DNA of 64,000 bases from Lyngbya sp. PCC 8106 (GCF_000169095.1 NZ_AAVU01000033.1:15927-79926), one strand, 5' to 3'; numbered from the stretch's first letter, positions 18,485 to 26,939 are shown. The notes: generated by a model from the sequence alone, not told the origin. Program-made: numbers and translations.

Positions 18485-18985
18485 GTGGTTACAAAAAATA
18501 TTAGAGCCGTTACCTACCTTCCGCCCAAATACCACCAAAAACTCAAAGACTATGCCAAACAACAAAATTTAACCGAAAGTGCCGCATTAGTTGAAATCGT
18601 CAAACAGTTTTTTGATGGAGATTCCCCACAGAATAATTCACCGGATAGAACAATAATTGAAGAAATAGTCAAAGAACAATTAGCAGGAACGGAAGCAGAA
18701 ATTGTAACCCTTAAAGCCCAAATTGAACAAATGCAGCAACTTCTGATGGGGGTAATGTCGGGGAAAACAGCCGCTCGAAAAACTCGTTCGACCCCTTCTT
18801 TTGTTAAACCCAAACTGCAACCGTTGAAAGCCGGAGAGTTGGCCAATAGACTGGGAGTAACTCCCGAGACTGTGGAGAAAGAAGCCAGCCGGGGTAACGA
18901 ACACTTCCTCGCTTGGAGTAAAAGTAAAGATATCGGACGAGTCTCCTGGGAAAAACGGGGCGAACTTTATTATCCTATACGATAG
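18485..18985 (+). CDS. Putative regulator: RHH-like N-terminus, HTH-like C-terminus
   Basis: 166 residues from a GTG. The N-terminal ~45 residues resemble a ribbon-helix-helix domain (RAVTYLPPKYHQKLKDYAKQ). A coiled-coil segment (~60-90) links to a C-terminal HTH-like segment (LKAGELANRLGVTPETVEKE) followed by a Trp-containing SKDIGRVSWEKRG tail. It is divergent from the NERD-helicase (250-bp gap) and may regulate one or both flanking transcription units. The same general architecture occurs in cyanobacterial plasmid proteins of unknown role. Confidence 0.5.
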   Translation: MVTKNIRAVTYLPPKYHQKLKDYAKQQNLTESAALVEIVKQFFDGDSPQNNSPDRTIIEEIVKEQLAGTEAEIVTLKAQIEQMQQLLMGVMSGKTAARKTRSTPSFVKPKLQPLKAGELANRLGVTPETVEKEASRGNEHFLAWSKSKDIGRVSWEKRGELYYPIR

Positions 18986-19153
18986 CGGAAAAGTTAGACT
19001 TTTACAGCAACTCAAAGAACGCTTCAACTTGAAGTCATTGTTGGCCAATTACCTGAGTTTTCACTTGTGGACTGTTGAATTTACTCACCCCGTCTACAAT
19101 CATCAATGTTGGCTATAGTCTAGTCAACTAGATTATTTTTAACCATTGGATCT

Positions 19154-20218
19154 ATGATTTCCATAGAACAACTCACCCAGGCTGAACAACAAATCCAGTC
19201 CCTGCTGACTCAGAACGAATCCAACTGGAAGACAATTGCCAAGATTGCCATTGTGGTTCAGCAACAAAAATTATTCAAACAAGCTGAACTCAATTCCTTC
19301 ACCGCTTGGGTTAATGCTGTAGCCAAAAAATGCGAACGCCAACCCTCTCTCATCTGGCGGTATATCAAAGCCGCTAAATATTATCTGAAAAGCGTTGACT
19401 CCGACGACATCGAACAGGTTGATGAAGCCAAAGCACCACCGGAGGCACTGGAGAAATTGGAGAAAGTGGAACGGAACGCACCCCAACCCGTATTTGAGAA
19501 GCTGCGGGAGAAAGTGTTGGCGGGAGAGGCAACGGTTAAGGAATGTCGAAAAATTGAGCAAGAATATCGGCCCGAAGGAGAACAGTTGAGACGCGGACGG
19601 CCACCCAAAGGACAGGAGGGAACTTATCAACATTTGGGTTCCGGTGAAGCTTCAGCCCTAACAACCCAAGTTATTGATGTAACGGCCATTGAGGTTGAAC
19701 AGTTGCCCCGAAATCAAGTAGCCGTGACCATTGCGCGATCGCTAACAAATAGTCTAGTTGACTGGACTATGCAGTGTTCGGGGATGAAATACCCGCCGTA
19801 TCACCACCAAGAACACACGGAGGTTCGGGTTAGCGTTGACAAAAAGAGACTGAGACTAGACTTTTTAGCCGTTGTTCGCTGGAGTTACAAACGTCCTAAA
19901 GATGTTTTCGGAGTTGAAATCAAAAGCTGTTTGGCTGACTTTGAAGCGGATAATAAATGGGAAAATTATCTCAACTTCTGCCATTACTTCTGTTTTGCCA
20001 TTCCCCAATCGGACGAGGAATTAAGAGAAACCATTGAAACTCAAACCGATGCGGGGATTTTGTTGGTAGATTTTACCTCCGAGATTGAAGAAAATTTGAG
20101 TTATCCCGTCGCCGTTTATCGTTCGCCTCAAAGTAGGAGCGGAAGTTCGGTTAGTTTGGTTTATGAAACTCTCTACGAAAGAATATTGGGCTGGTCGGGT
20201 TCGGATAATCAACTTTAA
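19154..20218 (+). CDS. MmcB-like PD-(D/E)XK nuclease-family protein
   Basis: 354 residues. The N-terminal half is helical and resembles a DNA-binding parB-N/DUF-like region (LNSFTAWVNAVAKKCERQPS). The C-terminal ~150 residues match the MmcB family (RLDFLAVVRW, VFGVEIKSCLADFEADNKW, YFCFAIP), a PD-(D/E)XK-fold DNA-repair-associated protein. The conserved D ... E-I-K triad is intact. Its stop overlaps by four bases the convergent integrase relic, so this gene sits exactly at a rearrangement boundary. Confidence 0.65.
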   Translation: MISIEQLTQAEQQIQSLLTQNESNWKTIAKIAIVVQQQKLFKQAELNSFTAWVNAVAKKCERQPSLIWRYIKAAKYYLKSVDSDDIEQVDEAKAPPEALEKLEKVERNAPQPVFEKLREKVLAGEATVKECRKIEQEYRPEGEQLRRGRPPKGQEGTYQHLGSGEASALTTQVIDVTAIEVEQLPRNQVAVTIARSLTNSLVDWTMQCSGMKYPPYHHQEHTEVRVSVDKKRLRLDFLAVVRWSYKRPKDVFGVEIKSCLADFEADNKWENYLNFCHYFCFAIPQSDEELRETIETQTDAGILLVDFTSEIEENLSYPVAVYRSPQSRSGSSVSLVYETLYERILGWSGSDNQL

Positions 20219-20573
20219 AACCCCAATTTCTGAACTGCTTTCCGCTTGGTTTCCTCACCCCGTCGGTCATATTTTGCAGTCGTTACCGGGGAGGAATGAC
20301 CCGCCAACTTTTGAACCGTGACAATATCAACCCCCGCATCCAATAGGTCTGAGCAAAACGTTCGTCTAAAATCATGGGGACTGAACGATTCAACCCCCGC
20401 AGCTTCCGCTCGTTTCTGCACTATCAACAGCACGGCTTGGGGAGTCATGTAACGAATTTCAATTTGTCCCCCCTTGCGAATAGGACACAACAGCGCCCCC
20501 GGTGAACGTCCTCTCACAGTTAACCAATTTTCAACCCAGGCGATCTCGCATTATCGGGCAAATACACCGTTCT
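20215..20573 (-). pseudogene. Truncated, frameshifted tyrosine recombinase relic
   Basis: The last ~99 residues are nearly identical to the C-terminus of the intact recombinase at 10431-11369, including SPHDFRRTF, LAGHSSP and the tyrosine. Just upstream of that frame a 2-bp insertion turns the HIP1-like GCGATCGCC of the intact gene into GCGAGATCGCC and breaks the frame. Similarity ends abruptly near 20573. Only part of the catalytic domain remains, without Arg165 or Lys190. Confidence 0.85.
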
Positions 20574-20693
20574 ATAGCTTTCCAAATCTAAATCCCACTT
20601 CCCCCGAAACTGAGCCGGGATGGTTTGTTGCTGAGGAGCCGCCGTTGCAGTGCCAGTGGTAAGCATTAAGATAAGTGTCAATAGTTTAATCAT
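20520..20693 (-). pseudogene. Chimeric ORF: signal-peptide protein fused to integrase scar
   Basis: A 57-codon ORF starts MIKLLTLILMLTTGTATAAP, a good signal peptide, and continues QQQTIPAQFRGKWDLDLESY. It then runs into recombinase-derived DNA (RTVYLPDNA at the junction near 20573) and stops out of frame. The first ~40 residues look like the start of a conserved secreted protein whose remainder was removed when the recombinase fragment joined. It may still produce a short exported peptide. Confidence 0.55.
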
Positions 20694-20852
20694 TTGATGG
20701 GTTCTTCAATATCTGGGCTTGTAATTGTTAATCGTCTGTCTCTAAAACTGTTCTACAATTCTCAGACTACCGCCGCTACAACTATAATTTATGGCTTAAA
20801 TGTTGTGTTCAAAAATACAGGGGTCTTGGGTGTGAGCCATGTTGAACTCAGT

Positions 20853-21236
20853 CTAAAGTGCTGGGTCAATTCCTGAGTACCAAGCACAAACTACACCCTT
20901 CTCTATCATCTCAAAATCTTCCGGTTTGACTACCGCAAGACAAATACCACCCGGACATTTGGGATTATAAACTTCTTCAAACCAAGTGTGCCAAATACCA
21001 TTCTGGCGACCACACTCTTGACTTAATGTCATTTCTCGCCCTTGTTCCATCTGCAATTCTTCCCACTGACAACTTTCGTCCAACCAGTTACCACCTCGTT
21101 GTTGACACCAACTTTGATGTGTGCGAATCATTGCTGTATTAGTAGATTGAGCCTCCGTCCTTTCTGCTATGCAGATAGACAGTCCAATAACAGCTACCAA
21201 ACATAGGATAGAACGTTGTATGGAATTGCGATTCAT
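20853..21236 (-). CDS. Secreted cysteine-rich hypothetical protein
   Basis: 127 residues. The signal peptide covers ~1-30 (LCLVAVIGLSICIAERTEAQ). The mature part has paired CQQRGGNW ... SCQW and CGRQNGIW motifs plus further cysteines (NPKCPGGIC, VCAWY), suggesting disulphide-bonded tandem knots. Family not recognised. It is encoded alone beside the integrase scar. Confidence 0.55.
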   Translation of the reverse strand: MNRNSIQRSILCLVAVIGLSICIAERTEAQSTNTAMIRTHQSWCQQRGGNWLDESCQWEELQMEQGREMTLSQECGRQNGIWHTWFEEVYNPKCPGGICLAVVKPEDFEMIEKGVVCAWYSGIDPAL

Positions 21237-21343
21237 AGGGATTTTGTCGAAAAACTTTACTCTCTCTTTCAGTGCCTAAAATTAACAGTCAGTAAAAATC
21301 GCTGCGATCGCATTCAACCTGCACCCTCAATCCGTGATAATCT

Positions 21344-21364
21344 TCTAGAGTCTAGAGTCTAGAG
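21344..21364. repeat. Tandem heptamer TCTAGAG x3
   Basis: Three perfect copies of the 7-bp unit TCTAGAG in an intergenic stretch; the unit contains an XbaI-like palindrome. No function is evident. Confidence 0.6.
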
Positions 21365-21464
21365 TTTTTACTGAAGGGGATGATACAAGTTTCCCCGCTT
21401 CTCCCAGGTCACTCTGCCGATGTCCTTGCTTTGACTCCAAGCCCGAGATGGATGTGGGTACTTA

Positions 21465-21492
21465 ATAATGAAGTTTAGAAATTCTTCATTAT
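21465..21492 (+). promoter_or_regulatory. 9-bp inverted repeat covering a start codon
   Basis: ATAATGAAG at 21465-21473 and CTTCATTAT at 21484-21492 are perfect complements separated by 10 bp. The right arm overlaps the first two bases of the ATG at 21491. In mRNA the hairpin would occlude initiation; in DNA it could be an operator. Confidence 0.5.
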
Positions 21493-21646
21493 GAAAACAA
21501 AAAAGTTTCGGAGCCTCAGCCTGATGCTCCTCGCGTCCACAGGGTTCTTAATTGAGGTTGAAGCCTCAGATTTCAAAGTCAAGATTGTCAAGGAACAAAG
21601 TCCGTTAACCGAGGCAGTTGACTTATTGGACAACTTATTTAATTAA
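21491..21646 (+). CDS. Small secreted protein (51 residues)
   Basis: 51 residues beginning MKTKKFRSLSLMLLASTGFL, a basic plus hydrophobic signal sequence, followed by a short charged mature part that ends DLLDNLFN. Family not recognised. No standard ribosome-binding site is visible; instead a perfect inverted repeat covers the start codon. It could be a genuine small exported protein or a gene remnant. Confidence 0.4.
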   Translation: MKTKKFRSLSLMLLASTGFLIEVEASDFKVKIVKEQSPLTEAVDLLDNLFN

Positions 21647-21762
21647 ACGGACTGGGGTGTATTCCATTACTTTTGGGGCAGCACCCCGTTCTGAATCTTA
21701 TTCTCGCAGAACAAAGTGTGGTGTTGTTAGTGGTGATCGCCTGACAATACCGAACTTAAACA

Positions 21763-22425
21763 TTAATCAAAATAGTTCTGAAAGACATACCAACCATCCC
21801 CTAAATAATACATTGATTGGTCGCCGTTATTACTACCCGGAGCAAAACTATATTCAATCGCTTTAAGTTGATTGGGTTGGCGAGAATTATCACGAATAAA
21901 TCCTTGATAAGCTCCTATTCCTTCAATAATTAATGAGATTTTAGTAGGGTCTAGTTGATAGCCAGCAATTACTTTAAAGTTGCTAATGCCTTGCTCTAAT
22001 TCAATTAGCTTTTCAGGTTCTTCCTCTAATTGATTTGCCAATTGTTCAAGAGTAGGCTTATGAAGCGCAAAGTTTATTTTTAAGGGAATCTGGGTAATCC
22101 AGAAAGTATATAATAGCCCTAATAACACGGGAGCCATCAAGAACTTAACCCGATTTGTTTTTTGATTAATTTTATTGAATGAGCTAATAAACCAAATTAT
22201 CCAACCCCAAATCACTATCACCCAAATACTCATCCAAGACATCAAGCCAAAATGAATAAACAACAGAAAGAGTGTGATCTGCAATAAAATATTTGAAGTT
22301 CCGTTAAAGTTAGCAGGAATTGATTGTAATCCAGGATTTGTGCAGCAATATAAGCTAATCAAAAAAGCTATAACCGCTAATCCATTGAGACAAAATCCAG
22401 GAGTAAGAACGAATCTAGAACGCAT
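21763..22425 (-). CDS. Multi-pass membrane protein of unknown function
   Basis: 220 residues. Four hydrophobic helices lie in the first ~115 residues (around LNGLAVIAFLISLYCC, LLQITLFLLFIHFGL, MSIWVIVIWGWIIWFI and LMAPVLLGLLYTFWI). A ~100-residue soluble domain follows, ending in MYYLGDGWYVFQNYFD. Family not recognised. The dispersed 13-mer flanks the gene on both sides (21.7 kb and 22.5 kb). Confidence 0.5.
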   Translation of the reverse strand: MRSRFVLTPGFCLNGLAVIAFLISLYCCTNPGLQSIPANFNGTSNILLQITLFLLFIHFGLMSWMSIWVIVIWGWIIWFISSFNKINQKTNRVKFLMAPVLLGLLYTFWITQIPLKINFALHKPTLEQLANQLEEEPEKLIELEQGISNFKVIAGYQLDPTKISLIIEGIGAYQGFIRDNSRQPNQLKAIEYSFAPGSNNGDQSMYYLGDGWYVFQNYFD

Positions 22426-22570
22426 AGGATATAAAGTTGTTGTAATATTTTAGCAACGCGCGATACACCTAACGGCACGTTCCGCGATCACATCCATTAT
22501 TCCTGTAGAACAATGTGTGTGGCTCGTGAAACTGTTACAGAGTGCCAACTCTCACTATTCCCGCAGAACA

Positions 22571-23056
22571 TTATTCTTGAGTTGCCAACTCCTCAGCCAT
22601 TTCCAACCCTTCTTGATAGAAACATTCGTGAACTTCAGGGGAAACAACGGCTAATCCTTCTATTATCAACAGTGCGCTGGCAAGTTCTTCGCCCTCACCC
22701 AACCGAACAAACACTTCACTTAACCAACCCTCAGTGTTCTGTTTGACGGTAAGCACAGGCACTTGATTATTTGAGTTATTAATCAATTGTTGGAGATAGG
22801 TTTCAGCCTGTTGTTCCTCACCGGGGATAATTTCAATACCACAGAGTTGAAGCTGGCGGTTTTTCCAACCCCGTGATGCTTTTAGGGTTGTCCCGTCTAT
22901 GACTTCCTTAATCTCCCACTGTTCACTCACCGGAACATCACCAGGGCTAACCATAACTGTTTGATATTGGGACTGGGGACGGAAGAAAACGGCTGCTATG
23001 GCAACGCCCAAAACGGCAACGGCAACCAAACCCTGAATAATCGTTTGTTGTTTCAT
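22571..23056 (-). CDS. SNase-like membrane-anchored protein, catalytically degenerate
   Basis: 161 residues from the ATG at 23056, chosen because an N-terminal anchor (IIQGLVAVAVLGVAIAAVFF) follows directly. The soluble part retains the SNase frame (VIDGTTLKA, LQLCGIEIIPGEEQQAETYL, ALLIIEGLAVV). However, the arginine normally preceding the LxGIDAPE segment is Gln and the DRYGR motif is missing. It is probably a non-catalytic relative of the nuclease at 14248-14919. Confidence 0.6.
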   Translation of the reverse strand: MKQQTIIQGLVAVAVLGVAIAAVFFRPQSQYQTVMVSPGDVPVSEQWEIKEVIDGTTLKASRGWKNRQLQLCGIEIIPGEEQQAETYLQQLINNSNNQVPVLTVKQNTEGWLSEVFVRLGEGEELASALLIIEGLAVVSPEVHECFYQEGLEMAEELATQE

Positions 23057-23226
23057 GGCGATCGCGGAGCGTGGACTTGTCCATATCGCATACCCTACTC
23101 TATTACAGAATAGGCTGACCCCGTTCGTTGTGGTAGTGGTCGGGTTTGTTCTGCGGGAATAACAATAACCCCCCAACGTTGTGTTAGGAGGTTGAAGGGT
23201 GCGTTAGGATTGGGCGACTATTGCGT

Positions 23227-23496
23227 TTAGTTATTTAAAGGTGTTGGTTTTTCCTTGTACAAGTTAACAACAAGACTTCTTGGATTTTTAAACCAGTCAG
23301 CCGAAATCTCTTTGATTATGGGTTCTCCTTTGTCTGTTTTTTCTACAGGGATTTTATCGTGATATTTGTTGTCTACATCAGAAGACATGAGGTAAAGATT
23401 TTCATCTGTAAGTAGCAACCACGCATTTTCGGGATAACTCATTCCGTGTGCCTCATTGATTTTTTCCATATTCCTAATATGCTTAAATTCGTTCAT
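23227..23496 (-). CDS. Hypothetical protein
   Basis: 89 residues, start MNEFKHIRNMEK. A soluble mixed alpha/beta composition with the segment YPENAWLLLTDENLYLMSSD. No family recognised. It lies 13 bp downstream of the gene at 23510-23803 in the same direction and is probably cotranscribed with it. Confidence 0.45.
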   Translation of the reverse strand: MNEFKHIRNMEKINEAHGMSYPENAWLLLTDENLYLMSSDVDNKYHDKIPVEKTDKGEPIIKEISADWFKNPRSLVVNLYKEKPTPLNN

Positions 23497-23509
23497 AGTG
23501 AACAGTCAC

Positions 23510-23803
23510 TTATTCGTGTGACACCCATTCCTCCACAAAAACCAACTCCCCATCAACATACTTTGTCCCTGGCGGCGCCCAATTTTCTTCGGGGTCACGA
23601 TGCCAGGGATTATTAATGATGCCATTCTGCTCAACGGGTTCACCCAATCCAAGAAAGTCTTTGTAGAGTATGGCTTCGGTTTCAGGGTCACGTTCAAAGT
23701 CATCGCAGGTTTTATTCTCCGGCCCGGTGGGATGAACGGCACAAACTAAGTGGAAATCCCAGGCGTAGTAACGGCAGGTGAAACAATCATCAATTCGGGG
23801 CAT
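23510..23803 (-). CDS. Conserved Cys-motif cyanobacterial hypothetical protein
   Basis: 97 residues. The N-terminus carries C-x2-C, C and C in the order CFTCRYY, LVCAVHPTGP, KTCDDFE, a pattern I recognise from a small cyanobacterial family with a probable zinc or metal site. The rest is acidic with many Pro and Trp. Function unknown. It heads a two-gene unit with the gene at 23227-23496. Confidence 0.6.
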   Translation of the reverse strand: MPRIDDCFTCRYYAWDFHLVCAVHPTGPENKTCDDFERDPETEAILYKDFLGLGEPVEQNGIINNPWHRDPEENWAPPGTKYVDGELVFVEEWVSHE

Positions 23804-24015
23804 AGTTTCATAGAGTTAAAGTCTCAAATTCTAGTTTGCCCTAATTGCGTGTTCGGTTGTCTGGAAAAGCTTTTAATTAACAGGTTTTTCGGGTGAGGAA
23901 AATAATCTATTGCAGTTCGGTTCTCTCCAATTTCATATACTAATCTGCTGTTGCATCATAGTGAATGTAATCAATAGTTATTCATTTATTCGACACTTCA
24001 AGGAGAACAATTAAT

Positions 24016-24465
24016 ATGATGTTAGCTTACAACCCCTTTGCTGAACTCGACAAAATGCAACGCGAATTTGACCGGGTTTTAAATTCAGAAGTAACATCCC
24101 GTTGGACTCCGGCTATCGAACTGCAAGAAACTCCCGACAGCTACATCCTCAGAGCGTTTCTCCCCGGTTTGGATAGTGAAGCACTTAACATTGAAGCGGC
24201 TAAGAAAGCTGTTGCAATTTCGGGTAAAACCCACCGTTCCGAGTTGGATGAAGGTCACAAATATCTTTACTCCGAATTTCCGGCTGGTGAATTTCGTCGG
24301 GTGATTAATTTGCCCGAAGCGATCGCACATACCGAAGTAAAAGCGGACTACGCCGACGGTGTTCTGACCTTAACCATGCCCAAAGCTCCCGAAACTGTTA
24401 ACCGTGTGGTGAAAGTAAGTTTGACTAATGTTGAACAGCCCCAACTGAGTGAAGCGGATCAATAA
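24016..24465 (+). CDS. hspA: Small heat-shock protein (Hsp20/alpha-crystallin)
   Basis: 149 residues. The N-terminal arm contains NPFAELDKMQREFDRVL. An alpha-crystallin domain (~32-135) includes RWTPAIELQETPDSYILRAF, LPGLDSEALNIEA and the C-terminal signature DGVLTLTMPKA. This holdase binds unfolding proteins and, in cyanobacteria, thylakoid membranes under heat or light stress. A strong ribosome-binding site (AAGGAGAA) precedes the ATG, and a clear terminator follows at 24490-24513. It is encoded alone. Confidence 0.92.
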   Translation: MMLAYNPFAELDKMQREFDRVLNSEVTSRWTPAIELQETPDSYILRAFLPGLDSEALNIEAAKKAVAISGKTHRSELDEGHKYLYSEFPAGEFRRVINLPEAIAHTEVKADYADGVLTLTMPKAPETVNRVVKVSLTNVEQPQLSEADQ

Positions 24466-24489
24466 TTGATTCCTTTATAAGAATGAGAG

Positions 24490-24513
24490 CCTCGGCAGTG
24501 CCGGGGTTTTTTT
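24490..24513 (+). terminator. Rho-independent terminator after hspA
   Basis: Stem CCTCGGC (24490-24496) pairs with GCCGGGG (24500-24506), loop AGT, followed by seven T residues. Confidence 0.8.
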
Positions 24514-24767
24514 GTGTTAACTATTTGGTGGAACCGGATTATAAATTAACTGCACTCGCTGTTGAGTTTTTACGTTGGGGCAGAGAGCATTTTTCTATAA
24601 AGATTTAGGAGCTTGAATCGGGGTGAGAGCTTTACATTTACTCCAGTTTTGTGAAGGAGTCTTGTAAAGATTTGATAAAGCTTTCGGAAAATTAGATCGA
24701 CGGGGAGAGATGCAGTTATTTTAAAGACGGCGTGTTGAAACTCTATTGATTTTATAAGGAGTAAAAA
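24514..24767. other. Gap between hspA terminator and the PEP-CTERM gene
   Basis: Non-coding. It ends with a purine-rich ribosome-binding site (AAGGAG) for the gene at 24768. No conserved element was recognised; it presumably holds that gene's promoter. Confidence 0.4.
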
Positions 24768-25586
24768 ATGAGCTTCCGTCTGAACACTACGGGAATTGTT
24801 TCTGCAATTGTCATGTTAGCCAGTTTCGGGCTTAATATCCCCAAAGCAACGGCAGAAACTTTTGACTTTAGCATCACCTACGACACCGAATTCAACTTTG
24901 TCCCCCTCGAAATTGCTTTTCCCGATGTCGTGCCGCCGGATTCGGTTAACATAGCGCCGCTGCTCGACGAGTTACCGCCAGATTTTCAAGCCGCCTTACC
25001 GGAGGATTTCCCCTCGGTAATCGAAAACCCATCTTTCATATTCATATCTGGCGGCGGTGTGAGTCAAGAATCCGATCCCCCGTTTGGATTAACTAGCTTT
25101 ACCTCGGGTGGCTTTAGTCTGGGGATAACATTGGAGTCCGCTCCCAATCCCGTAACCGGAGAACCCATACCCCTCAGCCAACTGATTATTACACGAGCCA
25201 ATCCAAATGACTTAAATCTGGATTTACCAACTCCGGAGTTTTCAGACATTTATTCCGGTGACGAAACCGATAATGTATTGTTGGGTTTCTCAGATACTTT
25301 TGCCATTTTTAACATTTTTAGCCCCACCGAAGGCATCGCCGACAATCGGGGGCGAGTTACTATTGTTGGCGGCGAGGGTGTATTTGAGGGTGCTGACGGT
25401 GAAGCCAGTTTTATCGAAACTAGCACGTTCAATCCCAGTAATCTCAGCGGTATTCTGGTGGGTGAAGTTCCCATAGAATTCTCCGTCGAGACTCCCCAAG
25501 CCGTCCCCGAACCCACAGCAAATGCAACTTTAATAGGTTTGGGAATTATTGGTGCTGGTATTCTGCGGCGTCGCTTTTCCAAGTAG
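24768..25586 (+). CDS. PEP-CTERM sorted extracellular protein
   Basis: 272 residues. A signal peptide covers ~1-29 (LASFGLNIPKATAETFDF at the cleavage region). The mature region is acidic and beta-rich. The C-terminus has a textbook PEP-CTERM signal: VPEPTAN, a hydrophobic helix (ATLIGLGIIGAGIL) and a basic RRRFSK tail, which directs sorting by an exosortase. Likely a surface or matrix protein. The start is supported by AAGGAG seven bases upstream. A weak GC-rich, T-tailed terminator-like sequence follows at ~25618-25640. Confidence 0.85.
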   Translation: MSFRLNTTGIVSAIVMLASFGLNIPKATAETFDFSITYDTEFNFVPLEIAFPDVVPPDSVNIAPLLDELPPDFQAALPEDFPSVIENPSFIFISGGGVSQESDPPFGLTSFTSGGFSLGITLESAPNPVTGEPIPLSQLIITRANPNDLNLDLPTPEFSDIYSGDETDNVLLGFSDTFAIFNIFSPTEGIADNRGRVTIVGGEGVFEGADGEASFIETSTFNPSNLSGILVGEVPIEFSVETPQAVPEPTANATLIGLGIIGAGILRRRFSK

Positions 25587-25697
25587 GTTTTACCCTCATC
25601 AAGAAATCAAATGATAGTCCCATTGCCGGGGCTTTTTTATTGGCTGAATCTCCACAGTATTTCTTATTCGCGCAGAACAAAAACTTTTCTAACTGAT

Positions 25698-25919
25698 TTA
25701 GAAACCCCATAAGAAATTATCGCTTGGAAGAAATATAGAGTCTAACTCTGAAATCGGAGTTTGTCCTATTGATATTGTTCCACCTGGAGCGGACAATGAA
25801 CCCATATTAGTGCTTGATTCGGTACTCTCAAGACTCGTTTTGTCAGCAGAGAAGTTTTGTAAAACTTTAACTCCAGAGAGATTGTTGTTGTAGATAATAA
25901 TGTATGCAACTGATTCCAT
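25698..25919 (-). CDS. Small hypothetical protein
   Basis: 73 residues (MESVAYIIIYNNNLSGVKVL ...). The N-terminus is beta-like, and the C-terminal part is Ser/Thr/Pro-rich and acidic. No family recognised. It lies downstream of the gene at 25983-26198 in the same orientation, so the two may form a small operon. Confidence 0.35.
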   Translation of the reverse strand: MESVAYIIIYNNNLSGVKVLQNFSADKTSLESTESSTNMGSLSAPGGTISIGQTPISELDSIFLPSDNFLWGF

Positions 25920-25982
25920 TGTCTTAATATTGATTGAATAAGTTTACTAGGGATTGGCAAGTTTTGTGTGAGCTTTGAGGTT

Positions 25983-26198
25983 TTAAAACCAAGTCTGCTG
26001 AAAGCTGCTGTCGTAAAATACTGGAAATTCACTCAAGACTTCTCCAGTTTCAGAAGCCAAATCAGTAACAACTGCAATCGGCACTTTATTTCCTAGAGTA
26101 TAGACTTCAGAAGCTTCAAAGGTTTCTAGAACTTCAACTTCATTGTTAACAACGGTGTGGTCGTAGGATTTTAATCGAATGCGGATTTTTTCATTCAT
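25983..26198 (-). CDS. Small protein with ribosomal-S10-like N-terminus
   Basis: 71 residues. The first residues, MNEKIRIRLKSYDH, closely match the start of ribosomal protein S10/NusE (consensus KIRIRLKAYDHRLLD). The remaining sequence diverges and the protein is about 30 residues short of S10. No ribosomal-protein context exists here. It could be a decayed S10 duplicate, a mimic acting on the ribosome or NusB/NusE complex, or coincidence. Confidence 0.45.
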   Translation of the reverse strand: MNEKIRIRLKSYDHTVVNNEVEVLETFEASEVYTLGNKVPIAVVTDLASETGEVLSEFPVFYDSSFQQTWF

Positions 26199-26573
26199 CT
26201 GTTCAAGATATTAACAACTGAGCTTTAGTTTGGTTTAACATCTATTTGGCTTTGAGGCAAGTCCCAAAATGAGGGACAGACCCTCCGGGAATAACTGGAT
26301 ATTCTGGAAATTCTTACTTGATTTTCGTCATTCGCATAAAAGCTATAGTCATTTTTGGGGTTGAGGTCTAATCTAGGAGATGACGGGCTAAAACTTCAAG
26401 GGAAACCGGAAAGAATTAGATAGCTGTTGGGTTTAGGCAAAAAGGGACTACGGGTTTTGATTTAAGTTTCTTAGGAATGGTTTGGTTATTTTTTGAATTC
26501 TTGCTTTAAATATTGGATTAAAAGTTTGTGGTTTGTTTATTTGAGCTTAGAGCCAAACTGGGGAAGAATCATT
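26199..26573. other. Intergenic stretch with no supported gene
   Basis: About 375 bp. It holds a small hairpin (about 26269-26283, TCCC/GGGA) and one copy of a 15-bp direct repeat (TTTCGTCATTCGCAT at 26323-26337) whose second copy is just before cmr2 at 27021-27035. Nothing else recognised. Confidence 0.4.
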
Positions 26574-26732
26574 ATGGAAATTTTACCAATGTTTGTTGAA
26601 TTTTTTCTGGTAGTGGTGTTTGCTTTTCTAATTCCTTTGTTAATCCCAGTCGCTTTTCTTGTGGGGATAGGATTGTTAGTTGTGTTGTGTACGGAAGCCA
26701 TTATTCTATTTTTAAAGGCATTGGTGGGATAA
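26574..26732 (+). CDS. Small single-/double-span membrane peptide
   Basis: 52 residues from the ATG at 26574 (an upstream in-frame start at 26493 lacks a ribosome-binding site). Almost entirely hydrophobic: FFLVVVFAFLIPLLIPVAFL then VGIGLLVVLCTEAIILFL. Family not recognised. It precedes the CRISPR effector operon by about 340 bp. Confidence 0.4.
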   Translation: MEILPMFVEFFLVVVFAFLIPLLIPVAFLVGIGLLVVLCTEAIILFLKALVG

Positions 26733-26879
26733 CGTTGAATTTTTTCGGGCAAAGTGATAGTTCAAGCATGGGAGGTTTTTTTGTTGCTAACTTGGCGAGT
26801 TGTTCAAATATTTTTTTAGAGCCATAGGTCAAGGTGGTGACTGAAACCTTGATTTTCCTTGAGTAGTACATTGAATAAA

Positions 26880-26939
26880 CCGTAAAATTACGGAGACTGA
26901 CTCAATTAATCGTACACATCAAAACTACAAAGTTCCGTA
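26880..26939 (+). promoter_or_regulatory. Bipartite motif upstream of the cmr operon
   Basis: CCGTAAAATTACGG (26880-26893, perfect arms) overlaps ACGGAGA (26890-26896); AAAGTTCCGTA follows at 26929-26939. The second half is roughly the reverse complement of the first. The same two boxes occur at 47822-47871 with identical 39-bp start-to-start spacing, and at 46604-46643 on the minus strand with 29 bp. The surrounding 343-bp gap (26733-27076) has no gene. It also contains a TCAAGGT/ACCTTGA inverted repeat (26829-26852). Confidence 0.55.

Larger units (their letters stand above)
21701..23159. repeat. Cluster of a dispersed 13-mer (TTCCCGCAGAACA)
   Basis: Exact copies are at 22558-22570 (+) and 23147-23159 (-), with close variants at 21701-21713 and 22500-22512. 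More copies lie elsewhere: 25667-25679 (variant), 44469-44481, 45217-45229 and 51601-51613 (exact). The extended consensus is TTATTCCCGCAGAACAAA. It occurs both between and inside genes. Confidence 0.6.

Noticed and set aside
26836..26847. Second I-D-style repeat fragment (GGTGACTGAAAC)
   Set aside because: Only the last ten bases resemble the motif; the remaining length and the CTTTCC end are missing.
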